DNA of 64,000 nt, taken from the NCBI RefSeq assembly GCF_030166555.2, contig NZ_CP126461.2; one strand, given 5' to 3'. Both the position numbers and the translations under genes were made by a program. Numbering within the stretch: position 1 is the first letter of the stretch; each line of letters opens with the position of its first letter. Source of the DNA: Acholeplasma laidlawii_A. Its GTDB lineage: Bacteria; Bacillota_I; Bacilli_A; Acholeplasmatales; Acholeplasmataceae. Shown one piece after another: positions 17,659 to 26,344 of this stretch. Under the pieces are notes generated by a model, which saw nothing but the letters and a program-made list of their open reading frames with translations, was not told the origin of the DNA and did no database searches.

Positions 17659-18246
17659 CTATGTTATAAAGTTATCTTGATTTTTAGCACGAATGACCTT
17701 AAATATAAACCCTAGTAGGATTGGAACAATCATGTTCACCCAAAGTAACATATGAAGACCAATACCTGGATACGGAAGTTCATAGATCTCACCCGATAAT
17801 CTAAAGCGCATGACTTCAATCATATTAAATACAACAATTAATAAAATTAGAACCGCAGCAATGTATACATAATTGAACTTCTTCAGGTATTTATACGCTA
17901 CAGCCTTGGTGACTTCACCATGACTAATCAAAGTAAATATAAGTAGAGATAGTGCAACAATCGAAATGATAAAGATTACTGTAATACATAAAGCGATAAT
18001 CGGTCCTTCTTCAAACGATGTATTAAACCAAGTTATGACCAGATACCCTGTATCACTTGATGTCATACCACCTTCAAAATCTACAAATGGTAAGAAAAAT
18101 ATGAATAGATTCACAAACATTAATCCCATAAATATGTATGCTACCATTTTAAACGATTGATCATCGATAGGTTCTACATATTTTACTTTTTCAGTTTTAC
18201 TCACATCTTTTAAATCTTCTTTGGCTAGTTCTTTTAATTTATGCAT
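17659..18246 (-). CDS. Unrecognised four-helix membrane protein
   Basis: I do not recognise this 195-residue protein. It has a charged cytoplasmic N-terminus of about 32 residues and four hydrophobic segments at roughly 33-53, 83-107, 122-143 and 162-185, with a loop of about 25 residues after the first helix (FVDFEGGMTSSDTGYLVITW). AAGGGGA precedes the ATG. Monocistronic, with its own terminator. No function is proposed. Confidence 0.75.
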   Translation of the reverse strand: MHKLKELAKEDLKDVSKTEKVKYVEPIDDQSFKMVAYIFMGLMFVNLFIFFLPFVDFEGGMTSSDTGYLVITWFNTSFEEGPIIALCITVIFIISIVALSLLIFTLISHGEVTKAVAYKYLKKFNYVYIAAVLILLIVVFNMIEVMRFRLSGEIYELPYPGIGLHMLLWVNMIVPILLGFIFKVIRAKNQDNFIT

Positions 18247-18330
18247 ATTTTATTTTCCCCTTAAATGAATATGTAACTTATAAGCCTGTTCATATTTTAA
18301 CATGAATATAAAAGGAAATAAATGAAACAA

Positions 18331-19332
18331 TTAAAACATAATAGATAATACAATAAATGAAACAATCACAACAGACACATCAATTAAAATAGCAACCATC
18401 ATTGGTTTAACACCAACACTTGTTAATTCTTTAAAGCTTGTCTTTAAACCAATGGCACCAAGTGCGGTTGCCATGAAAAATTTAGAGATATTTGAAATAG
18501 ATACGACCCAATCATCAGATAATATATTTAAACTTCTAATACCAATAAATGCAATAAACCCTAATATGAACCATGGAAATATTGCGAATACATTTACTTT
18601 TTGATTTGTCTTTGAAATACCTTGTTTTTGACTTTTACGTGCGTAGATATATGAGAATATAATAACAATTGGAACAATAAATAAAGTTCTTGTGAGTTTC
18701 ACAATCGTTGCTAGTGCACCCGCAAGTTCTGAGAATGCATAACCAGCTGCAACAACGGATGATGTATCATTTACAGCTGTACCTACCCAGAGCCCAAATG
18801 TGGTATCTGTCATGCCAAGAAAAACACCAATCCAAGGAAATAAAATTACAGTAAGTAAGTCAAAGATAAATGTTGCTGATAGTGCGTAAGCGATATCTTT
18901 ATTATCTGCTTCAATGACTGGACCTAAAGTAGCAACCGCAGTACCACCGCAAATGGCTGTACTAATAGATAGCATGCTTGTCAATTTCCAGTCAATTTTA
19001 AATATTTTTCTACAAATATAGCCTACACCAAATGCAGTAATAAATGTAAATCCTAATAATATAAGCGCATACTTTCCTACTTCAAATACTTGACTAAAAC
19101 TCAAAGATATACCTGCTAAAATAATACCTGTTCTTAAAATATACTTAGCAGACCAATCAATACCCGAATCTAGTACATCGAATTTATCCAACAGTGGATT
19201 TAATAACATCCCTAATAATAAAGCAATTAATGCCATACCAATTAAATCTACTGGTAACACATTGTTGATAGCAAGTGATACACCTGCAATCATAAGACTA
19301 ACCAAAATACCTGGTACATATTTTTTAATCAT
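18331..19332 (-). CDS. YeiH-family putative sulfate exporter (UPF0324)
   Basis: Membrane protein of about 333 residues with around ten helices, matching the YeiH/PSE family. Conserved parts include AISTAICGGTAVATLGPVI (about 125-143), GTAVNDTSSVVAAGYAFSE and the C-terminal AIGLKTSF. YeiH members are named putative sulfate exporters, with sulfonate or taurine links in some species. I set the start at ATG 19332, seven bases after GAGGAG; ATG 19335 is also possible. Upstream are three ACGAA/TTCGT half-sites that may be operator. Confidence 0.87.
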   Translation of the reverse strand: MIKKYVPGILVSLMIAGVSLAINNVLPVDLIGMALIALLLGMLLNPLLDKFDVLDSGIDWSAKYILRTGIILAGISLSFSQVFEVGKYALILLGFTFITAFGVGYICRKIFKIDWKLTSMLSISTAICGGTAVATLGPVIEADNKDIAYALSATFIFDLLTVILFPWIGVFLGMTDTTFGLWVGTAVNDTSSVVAAGYAFSELAGALATIVKLTRTLFIVPIVIIFSYIYARKSQKQGISKTNQKVNVFAIFPWFILGFIAFIGIRSLNILSDDWVVSISNISKFFMATALGAIGLKTSFKELTSVGVKPMMVAILIDVSVVIVSFIVLSIMF

Positions 19333-19373
19333 CATGACGCTCCTCATCTTTTCATAAAATAAAAACCCCTATA

Positions 19374-19392
19374 ACGAATATTTCGTCACGAA
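19374..19392 (-). promoter_or_regulatory. Alternating half-sites upstream of the YeiH gene
   Basis: ACGAA-tat-TTCGT-c-ACGAA (19374-19392) makes two overlapping inverted repeats about 40 bases before the gene start. A regulator site is likely by shape only; in Firmicutes YeiH genes are often next to a LysR regulator, but none is seen here. Confidence 0.4.
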
Positions 19393-19468
19393 GTCTTTAT
19401 CTTGGTAATATTTAGTTAACTCTATTTTAACAAATAAAAATAAATAGTGTTGAGAAACTATTAATGAT

Positions 19469-20608
19469 TTAAATTGTCTCAGATTTTACGATTATATAGG
19501 TATATTGACGCCAAACATTTAAGACTTGATCCATCGGATATTTTCTTTCAACTTTACTATCTTCATATTCAGCAGGATCATTGAAGACACCATGCCATAC
19601 ACCATTGATTTCTTCAAATCCTTTTAAGACAATCAAATGACCTGCAGGAAATGCCATGATAGCTCCGTTTAGTTGATCTGCTGATGTGGTCGAAATTGAA
19701 AAGATAACAGGTATATCATTTAAGATATAGTCTATAACAACACTAAAGTCTTCAATATATTCAACTCTTGCAGATATACCATCTAAAGTACCTGCATAAC
19801 TTGCATTAAAAGTCCAGTTACCATAGATCCTTTGACTATTGTCATATACTTTTTTAGCCATTTCTTGTTGTGTAAATGTATAGCCATAATGATTTAACAC
19901 CATAGCAACCGAAGTCGGTGAACAAATCACATTACCAATACTTGGTATACTTAATTGTTGCATCGGCGCTACATCAATAACTTTATGACTAAGTTTTGAT
20001 GCATCATAAGTTAAAGTACTATCTACGCTTTTGGTTGTAACACTGATATTTTTAATTTCTAAGTTATCTGCACTACCTGCAATGACCGTAAATTTAAGTT
20101 TAATGAAATTATTTTTACTTGGATCTTTATTAATTAAAGTATCAATACTTACACGACCATAAGAATCATCAGAACTATTAAATGACATATGGTTTTCATC
20201 TTTAAATAAACCCATGACTTGGTAACTACCAAAATTAGTTCCATCACCTAAAGAAACAAAGAAGGTAATTCTTGCATCTTTTAAGTTTTTAACGTTCCAT
20301 GATAAAACCAATTCATTAAAGTGATTCACTTCAATCGGTGTACTTTCATAAGTAGCTTGTTGAACTGTATCTTCTAATACGATATTTTTATTTGAATCCA
20401 GTGCTAAATTAATTATGGCATCCTCATCTTTTACATGCCATAGTTCATCTGCATAAATCGTTTTAGTTTTATCTACCTTTACTTCAATAGGTTCTTCTAT
20501 AACTGGTTCTTCGATGATTTCTTCATCTTTATTAGAATCACCTAGACTACATGCAGTTAGTAGACTTGATAATAATATAGTAAGTATAGCTATTACATAA
20601 CGTTTCAT
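19469..20608 (-). CDS. Lipoprotein with C39-like cysteine peptidase domain
   Basis: Exported lipoprotein of 379 residues. The signal peptide MKRYVIAILTILLSSLLTAC ends in the lipid Cys20. An acidic linker (EEIIEEPVIEEPIEV) leads to a beta-rich region (about 45-205) of unknown family, then a C39-like domain from about 215. Its presumed catalytic Cys is in VICSPTSVAM, His in AGHLIVLKGF and Asp in VFNDPAEY. That triad fits the peptidase C39-like family, members of which cleave peptides or act on surface polymers; the substrate is unknown. Start ATG 20608 behind AAGGAG; the longer frame has no SD. Confidence 0.8.
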   Translation of the reverse strand: MKRYVIAILTILLSSLLTACSLGDSNKDEEIIEEPVIEEPIEVKVDKTKTIYADELWHVKDEDAIINLALDSNKNIVLEDTVQQATYESTPIEVNHFNELVLSWNVKNLKDARITFFVSLGDGTNFGSYQVMGLFKDENHMSFNSSDDSYGRVSIDTLINKDPSKNNFIKLKFTVIAGSADNLEIKNISVTTKSVDSTLTYDASKLSHKVIDVAPMQQLSIPSIGNVICSPTSVAMVLNHYGYTFTQQEMAKKVYDNSQRIYGNWTFNASYAGTLDGISARVEYIEDFSVVIDYILNDIPVIFSISTTSADQLNGAIMAFPAGHLIVLKGFEEINGVWHGVFNDPAEYEDSKVERKYPMDQVLNVWRQYTYIIVKSETI

Positions 20609-20650
20609 AAATTTAAACTCCTTAAAGTGTATAACTTTGAAAATATACAT

Positions 20651-20901
20651 TTATTATATCATCATATGAATTCTATCAAAAATATAAGCGTATCTAGCTA
20701 AGTAGATACGCTTATAATTATCTTTTATTTTTATAATCCGTTAATGTTTTAGATGTATAAAATAGAAGGTGTACTACCACCACCTAATTGATAGGCATAT
20801 AGATTACACCATCTTTTTGATAGCACTCTTTGGGTTTTACACCATCTATTTTATAGAGCCATTTCATACAATACTATATTGTTTTTTATTTTTTATACTT
20901 G
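20651..20901. repeat. Intergenic region with a terminator and an 18-bp inverted repeat
   Basis: TATAAAATAGAAGGTGTA at 20756-20773 is repeated inverted at 20838-20855 with one mismatch. A third partial copy, TTACACCATCTTTTT, is near 20803-20817. No open frame of note is present. The arms may be the ends of a small decayed element or of an RNA. Confidence 0.5.
20682..20717 (-). terminator. Terminator of the small exported-protein operon
   Basis: Perfect 13-bp stem ATAAGCGTATCTA / TAGATACGCTTAT with a six-base loop, then TTTTT on the minus strand (and T-rich on the plus strand). Confidence 0.8.
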
Positions 20902-21399
20902 TTAAAAACTGAAAGCTACATCTGGTATTATTTGATCTAATATGAAAGTTAATGATACGACACTATCTTGATTGCTAATGTAATTGCTTCCGAAAGAAAA
21001 TAATATAATTGATTCTCCGACCACAAACTCATAATTGCTCAATTGATCAATTTCAATAGAAACATTATTGATAATAACTGTATAGTCATTCTTAAGGTTT
21101 GTAGGGGTTGAACCATCATTAAAAGTTCTTAGGTCAATTCCAGTTTGATCCACACTAATGCTATAATTAGGAAACAAATCATCAAACATAAATATTTCAT
21201 TTAAAGAAAGCGTAAAGCTAAAGGTAATACTTTCATCAGTTTTACTTGATTGATCGTTAAGTGTAATTGATCCCTTAGTGGCGTCTCTGAATTTTACTTC
21301 TTGATTAATTTTATATATTGGTACTACTTTCTTTTGATTACATCCAATGAGAATAATACTTAAAATTATTAGGGCAACAAATACTATATATTTTTTCAT
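20902..21399 (-). CDS. Unrecognised lipoprotein
   Basis: Protein of 165 residues with a lipoprotein signal, MKKYIVFVALIILSIILIGC, ending in lipid Cys20. The mature part is beta-rich and has no family I recognise. One base separates it from the stop of the gene upstream, so the two are one operon. Codon use is AT-rich like the rest of the window, though this island is lower in recognised genes than its surroundings. Confidence 0.7.
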   Translation of the reverse strand: MKKYIVFVALIILSIILIGCNQKKVVPIYKINQEVKFRDATKGSITLNDQSSKTDESITFSFTLSLNEIFMFDDLFPNYSISVDQTGIDLRTFNDGSTPTNLKNDYTVIINNVSIEIDQLSNYEFVVGESIILFSFGSNYISNQDSVVSLTFILDQIIPDVAFSF

Positions 21400-21400
21400 T

Positions 21401-21712
21401 TTATACCTCCACTATGAAAGATCCAAGCCAAATATTACCATTTGCACCACCATTATAATCATTAAAATCAACAAAATAGCCATTTTCATATGTTTCACCA
21501 TTGAAAATAAGAATAGGTTGAATATAGGTAGCCGTTCTATTTCCATTGTACCCATTATCAACTGCATACTCATTAATTATATCTAAATTATTCCTAATAT
21601 ATTCTGCAGACTGAAAGGCAGTCCCCTCTAATAGCAATTCTTCCGGAATGGTGAATCCTGAACAAATAACTAAACCTATTATTGAAAATACAAATACAAA
21701 TATTTTTTTCAT
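21401..21712 (-). CDS. Unrecognised small secreted protein
   Basis: Protein of 103 residues with a signal peptide, MKKIFVFVFSIIGLVICSG. Cys17 could be a lipobox cysteine (LVICSG), but the residue before it is unusual, so it may be secreted rather than lipidated. The mature part is rich in Asn, Tyr and Gly (GYNGNRTATY; NDYNGGANGN). Function unknown. Cotranscribed with the lipoprotein that follows it. A ribosome site GGGGAC is seen before the ATG. Confidence 0.65.
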   Translation of the reverse strand: MKKIFVFVFSIIGLVICSGFTIPEELLLEGTAFQSAEYIRNNLDIINEYAVDNGYNGNRTATYIQPILIFNGETYENGYFVDFNDYNGGANGNIWLGSFIVEV

Positions 21713-21758
21713 TTTATATGTCCCCTATAAAATTTATGTACATTTGTTGATTACTTAA

Positions 21759-22196
21759 TCAACCTATACTGAAACCTGATTTTTTAAATTGGAATTCTTT
21801 CAAATCAAATTCACTATTTGGTACTACACTTGGATTTCCTATGGCGTCTGCATACATTGTTACAACCAAAATCTTAGTTTTTTTATCATATTGAACTTCA
21901 TATCTATGTAGTCCGCTCACTTCCCTTGTATATCCATTTTCTTCTAAAAGTTCAATTTCAAAGTAAATAACTCCATCAATACTTTTGATTCTATACGTAA
22001 GATATCTATGTTCCGCCTCTTTATTTTTAATACTCCACCCACTTTCAAATCCATCCTTTATCATGATTCCACTTTCATCCAACCTAAAATATATGCCATG
22101 AGGTATACCTTCAGTAGTTCTATTTAATACTATGATAAAGCTAATAACTAACAATAGTATTGTTGTGATTATTGTGATTTTGTAAACTTTTTTCAT
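21759..22196 (-). CDS. Unrecognised membrane-anchored protein
   Basis: Protein of 145 residues with one N-terminal membrane anchor (about 6-25: TIITTILLLVISFIIVLN) and a beta-rich outer domain. It has no motif I know. AAGGAGA precedes the ATG. It lies 47 bases upstream of the next small exported gene and probably heads the operon 22196-20902. Confidence 0.65.
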   Translation of the reverse strand: MKKVYKITIITTILLLVISFIIVLNRTTEGIPHGIYFRLDESGIMIKDGFESGWSIKNKEAEHRYLTYRIKSIDGVIYFEIELLEENGYTREVSGLHRYEVQYDKKTKILVVTMYADAIGNPSVVPNSEFDLKEFQFKKSGFSIG

Positions 22197-22870
22197 GAGT
22201 GGTATCTCCTTACATATCTAATTATAATAGTATTTTTAATGACTACAAGTTAAATTAATTCTAGCACAATATTCATACTTAAACCAATGATTCTATAATA
22301 AATACAGTTACTTTATGTTTTCTATTTTATAAAAATTTATAGTTGCGGTATAGGGGTGCAGTTATGATTTTTTTAGACATAAAAAAAGAGCAACATTTCT
22401 ATCAGTCTTTAAAGTTTTGGTAGTCTTCAAATTTCAAGTTTTAAAAAAAATTGCTCCACGTAATTTGAGTGTGGGGCGTTCGGTGTAGATTGCTAATCTG
22501 TTTTTTTTAATACTGGGGGGGAATCGAATATTTTTTCATACTGAAAATCATTAATATAATTCTATTTCCTATTCATTTATAAATTAATTATCTATTTGAT
22601 TTTTTTGATTCTAACTTCTACATACTTAAAAAAAATCTCTTTCTCTTTTGTTTAAGTCAACATAATAATCTTTTCGGCTTTTAGTATAGAACAGTAGACA
22701 TGGAATCATTTGGTTCAATCACTTGTAGCGTTTAGAAGTATATTTTACATTGCATTCCCTCAATCAAATTTGAACTAATTGATTAGTAGTTATAAATAAC
22801 AAAAAATGCCCTACAAGGGCATATATTTGTTTAATTAGCTCGTTTTTGATGAACTAATTCAAGATTTTTT
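22197..22870. other. 674-bp stretch without a supported gene
   Basis: AT-rich DNA with no open frame worth calling. Arms GAGCAA (about 22388) and TTGCTC (about 22451) could form a long hairpin; GTGGGGCGTTCGGTGTAG at about 22472-22489 and a run of seven G near 22515 stand out from the low-GC background. A terminator for tRNA-Cys is at the right end. Confidence 0.5.
22804..22824 (-). terminator. Terminator of tRNA-Cys
   Basis: Stem ATGCCCT / AGGGCAT followed by TTTTTT on the minus strand. Confidence 0.75.
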
Positions 22871-22945
22871 TGGAGGCCCCGATCGGATTTGAACCGACGC
22901 GTCAAGGTTTTGCAGACCCATGCCTTACCGCTTGGCTACGGGGCC
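22871..22945 (-). tRNA. tRNA-Cys (GCA)
   Basis: The minus strand reads GGCCCCGTAGCC at the 5' end and GGGGCCTCCA at the 3' end, with anticodon loop CTGCAAA, T-loop GGTTCAAATCC and an encoded CCA. The U discriminator base fits Cys. Confidence 0.96.
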
Positions 22946-22993
22946 AAACACGCTATTATATTATACGTTTTGAAACCGTAAATGTCAATGATA

Positions 22994-23046
22994 AAAACAA
23001 CCTACAAACGAGAGTGAGTTGTTTCACTCATTTTGTAGGTTGTTGT
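22994..23046. terminator. Terminator after trhO
   Basis: Long stem AACAACCTACAAA / TTTGTAGGTTGTT with an inner GAGTGA / TCACTC stem. Confidence 0.85.
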
Positions 23047-23050
23047 ACTT

Positions 23051-24007
23051 TTAAATTTGAGGTTCTAGATTAGAATCTATGTGTTGTAAAACAAAATCTA
23101 CAGTAAGATTATGTTTTTTTACGTATCTATTATTTGGGTGGATTCTACAAGCATGTGAACATGATCCTAAATATTTTTTTTCAGATGCTTCACTTGCAAG
23201 TATTTGTTTATTACATTCTGGATTTCCACAGTTAATATAACGTTCACATGGTTCGTTTGTAAAGTAATCTCTACCAACTACGACATGCTCGTGTTTATTG
23301 ATATCTACTGCAATACGTTCATCAAAAACATACATTTTACCATCCCAAAGTTTGCCTTCAGTATCTTTACTTGTACCATAGTTGTGGATACCACCATGCA
23401 ATTGACCTGCCACATTAAAACCTTCTTTAATTAACCAGCCACTAAACTTCTCACATCTTACACCACCGGTGCAGTATGTTAGAATTTCCTTGTCTTTAAA
23501 ATGATCTTTATTTTCTCTAATCCAGTTTGGTAAATCTCTAAAATTTTTAATTTCAGGTTTGATTGCACCTCTAAAGTGACCAAGATCAAACTCGTAGTCA
23601 TTTCTAGCGTCTATAACTACTGTATTAGGATCTTGTAGTTTTTGATAAAACTCAATAGGTTCCAAATACTTACCTGTGATTTCAAGTGGATTCACATCCT
23701 CTTCTAAACTTAAGTTTACTAATTCTTTTTTAACTCTTACATGCATTTTGCTAAATGCATGCGCATCAACTTCATCAATTTTAAAGAAGGTATCTTGAAA
23801 ACCTTGAAGACTTTTTAAATAGTTCATGTAATTTTCTGTTTGTTCAAATGTACCAGATAAGGTACCGTTAATACCTTCACTAGATACTAAAATACGCCCT
23901 AGTAAGTTTTGGCTCTTGCAATATGCTAAATGCTCATCTTTAAACTTTTCCGGGTTTTCTATGGCTGTGTACTTATAATATAAAAGCACTCTATAATTTT
24001 TTTGCAT
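23051..24007 (-). CDS. trhO: tRNA uridine(34) hydroxylase (rhodanese-like)
   Basis: Enzyme of 318 residues that makes 5-hydroxyuridine at the wobble position of tRNAs. The N-terminal domain opens YRVLLYYKYTAIENPE and has SSEGINGTLSG (42-52). The rhodanese domain carries the active Cys179 in YCTGGVRCEKFSGW. The C-terminal part has a Cys-rich cluster (CGNPECNKQ; GSCSHACRIHP). Length is normal. Single gene beside tRNA-Cys. Confidence 0.94.
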   Translation of the reverse strand: MQKNYRVLLYYKYTAIENPEKFKDEHLAYCKSQNLLGRILVSSEGINGTLSGTFEQTENYMNYLKSLQGFQDTFFKIDEVDAHAFSKMHVRVKKELVNLSLEEDVNPLEITGKYLEPIEFYQKLQDPNTVVIDARNDYEFDLGHFRGAIKPEIKNFRDLPNWIRENKDHFKDKEILTYCTGGVRCEKFSGWLIKEGFNVAGQLHGGIHNYGTSKDTEGKLWDGKMYVFDERIAVDINKHEHVVVGRDYFTNEPCERYINCGNPECNKQILASEASEKKYLGSCSHACRIHPNNRYVKKHNLTVDFVLQHIDSNLEPQI

Positions 24008-24097
24008 TTAAATCTTCCTTTTTTGTTCATTCATTTACCGATTTATTATACATAATTGTGGTAAGTCTTACAAAACATTTGCCTATATCATCAATAA

Positions 24098-24140
24098 TTA
24101 GCACTCATCACTTGACAGTGCCAATTATTAGGCATATAAT
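24098..24140 (+). promoter_or_regulatory. clpB promoter with CIRCE (HrcA) operator
   Basis: TTAGCACTC (24098-24106), nine bases, then CAGTGCCAA (24116-24124): CIRCE with two mismatches in the right arm. TTGACA (24112-24117) and TATAAT (24135-24140) are 17 bases apart, a perfect promoter. The operator covers the -35 box, so HrcA repression is expected. Confidence 0.88.
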
Positions 24141-24175
24141 AATGTTATATTATAGAATTTTAGGGAGGAAATAAT

Positions 24176-26302
24176 ATGCAATTTAACCCAATGGATGATT
24201 ATTCTAAAGATCCAGACATTATAAAGAAGTTTGGTAGAAATATTGTTGAACTAGTTAAAGAAGGCAAAGTCGACCCGGTTATCGGTCGTGAGGAAGAAAT
24301 TAGACGTATTATTAAAATTCTATCTAGAAAAACTAAAAACAACCCTGTTTTAATTGGTGAACCAGGGGTTGGTAAAACAGCGATTGTTGAAGGTCTAGCT
24401 AGAAGAATTGTTGATAAAGACGTACCTTTAAGTCTGCAAAATAAAATTGTTTATGAACTAGACTTAGCTCAATTAGTTGCAGGTGCAAAATTTAGAGGTG
24501 AGTTTGAAGAACGTCTTAAGGCAGTCTTAAATAAGATTAAAGAAAGTGATGGCCAAATCATCTTATTTATTGATGAATTACATAATATTGTAGGTGCTGG
24601 TCGTGCGGATGGTGCAATGGATGCCTCAAACATCTTAAAACCAATGCTTGCACGTGGAGAACTACATTGTATTGGTGCTACAACATTAAATGAATACCGC
24701 TTATATATTGAAAAAGATAGTGCACTTGAAAGAAGATTTCAAAAAATCACGGTGACTGAACCAACTATGGAGGATACCATTTCTATCTTACGTGGTCTTA
24801 AAGATCGTTTTGAAGCACACCATGGTGTCCACATCTCTGATGGTGCCATTATAGCCGCTACAAACCTATCGGCACGTTACATTACTGATAGATTCTTACC
24901 GGATAAAGCAATCGACCTTATTGATGAGGCATGTGCTTCTATTCGTATGGAAATTGATTCTATGCCAGTAGAGCTTGATGATGTCCAAAGAAAGATACTA
25001 CAACTCGAAATTGAAAAATCTGCTTTAAGTAAAGAAACTGATACATTAAGTAAAGAGCGTCTATCTAAAATTAAATCCGAGATTGATGATTTAAAATTAG
25101 AGGAAGCCGGTCTAAAAAGTAGATGGGAAAAAGAAAAATCTCAACTTAATTTATCAAAACGCAAAAAAGAAACATTAGAACAACTTAAAAACGAACTTAA
25201 TACTGCTTATAACGAAGGTAACTATTCTAAGGCTGCAGAACTTCAATATTCAAAAATACCTAATCTAGAAAAAGAAATATCTGAATTATCAGATACTTCA
25301 ACAGATGATAAACTACTAACAGAAACTGTTACCCCTGAATCGATTGCTGAAATTGTAAGTAAATGGACCCACATACCTGTAACAAAACTAGTGTCTGGTG
25401 ATAGAGAAAAACTTAAAAACCTACGTTTAAGCCTAGGTAAACGAGTATTAGGTCAAGATCATGCACTAGAACTTATTAGTAATGCCATACTACGTCATCG
25501 TGCAGGTATTAAAGACCCAAATAGACCTATAGGTTCCTTCTTATTCTTAGGTCCTACTGGTGTTGGTAAAACAGAAGCCGCTAAGGCACTTGCTGAAAAT
25601 TTATTTGACTCAGAAAATCATATTGTTCGTATAGATATGTCAGAGTATATGGAATCACATAGTGTCTCACGTTTAATCGGCGCACCTCCAGGATATGTAG
25701 GTTATGATCAAGGCGGTCAACTTACAGAAAAAATAAGACGTATGCCTTACGCAATCGTCTTATTTGATGAAATTGAAAAGGCACACCCTGAAGTATTTAA
25801 CATTCTACTTCAAGTATTAGATGATGGTCACTTAACAGATGGACAAGGTCGCACAATAGACTTTAAAAATACAGTCATTATTATGACTTCTAATATTGGC
25901 AGTCAATATCTACTAGAAAACGCAAGTGATGCCCAAGAAAAAATAGATAAGCTGCTAAAACAATCCTTTAAACCAGAATTTTTAAATAGAATTGATGAAA
26001 TTATTACATTTAACTCCCTTGGATTTAAAGTTCAAGTGGATATCACAAGAAAACTACTCAATGAACTTTCTGATAAATTAAAAGAAGAAAATATCTACAT
26101 TAAACTTGGTGAAGATGTTCAAAAATACGTTATCAAAAACGGATTTAATGAACAATTTGGTGCAAGACCACTTAAACGTTATATCCAAAGAGATATAGAA
26201 ACATTTATTGCAAAAGCAATCATTTCAGAAGAATTACTACCAAATCATCACTATGAAGTTATCGTAGATAACGATGTATTAAAAATTCAAGTAGTTTCCT
26301 AA
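24176..26302 (+). CDS. clpB: ClpB disaggregase, form without the N-terminal domain
   Basis: Hexameric AAA+ chaperone of 708 residues that pulls proteins out of aggregates with DnaK. Walker A motifs are GEPGVGKT (61-68) and GPTGVGKT (459-466). The coiled-coil M-domain lies at about 265-375, and the end has NEQFGARPLKRYIQRDIE. The usual ClpB is about 860 residues; here translation starts at the linker before AAA-1, so the N-domain is missing, as in other mollicutes. GGGAGGAAA precedes the ATG. CIRCE control. Confidence 0.96.
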   Translation: MQFNPMDDYSKDPDIIKKFGRNIVELVKEGKVDPVIGREEEIRRIIKILSRKTKNNPVLIGEPGVGKTAIVEGLARRIVDKDVPLSLQNKIVYELDLAQLVAGAKFRGEFEERLKAVLNKIKESDGQIILFIDELHNIVGAGRADGAMDASNILKPMLARGELHCIGATTLNEYRLYIEKDSALERRFQKITVTEPTMEDTISILRGLKDRFEAHHGVHISDGAIIAATNLSARYITDRFLPDKAIDLIDEACASIRMEIDSMPVELDDVQRKILQLEIEKSALSKETDTLSKERLSKIKSEIDDLKLEEAGLKSRWEKEKSQLNLSKRKKETLEQLKNELNTAYNEGNYSKAAELQYSKIPNLEKEISELSDTSTDDKLLTETVTPESIAEIVSKWTHIPVTKLVSGDREKLKNLRLSLGKRVLGQDHALELISNAILRHRAGIKDPNRPIGSFLFLGPTGVGKTEAAKALAENLFDSENHIVRIDMSEYMESHSVSRLIGAPPGYVGYDQGGQLTEKIRRMPYAIVLFDEIEKAHPEVFNILLQVLDDGHLTDGQGRTIDFKNTVIIMTSNIGSQYLLENASDAQEKIDKLLKQSFKPEFLNRIDEIITFNSLGFKVQVDITRKLLNELSDKLKEENIYIKLGEDVQKYVIKNGFNEQFGARPLKRYIQRDIETFIAKAIISEELLPNHHYEVIVDNDVLKIQVVS

Positions 26303-26306
26303 TAAA

Positions 26307-26344
26307 AATATCCCTATCACAAACTGTGATAGGGATACTTTTAT
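26307..26344. terminator. Bidirectional terminator
   Basis: Stem ATCCCTATCACA / TGTGATAGGGAT with a three-base loop between converging genes. Confidence 0.92.

Noticed and set aside
21347..21586. Plus-strand open frames within the small exported-protein genes
   Set aside because: They are shadows in other frames without ribosome sites.
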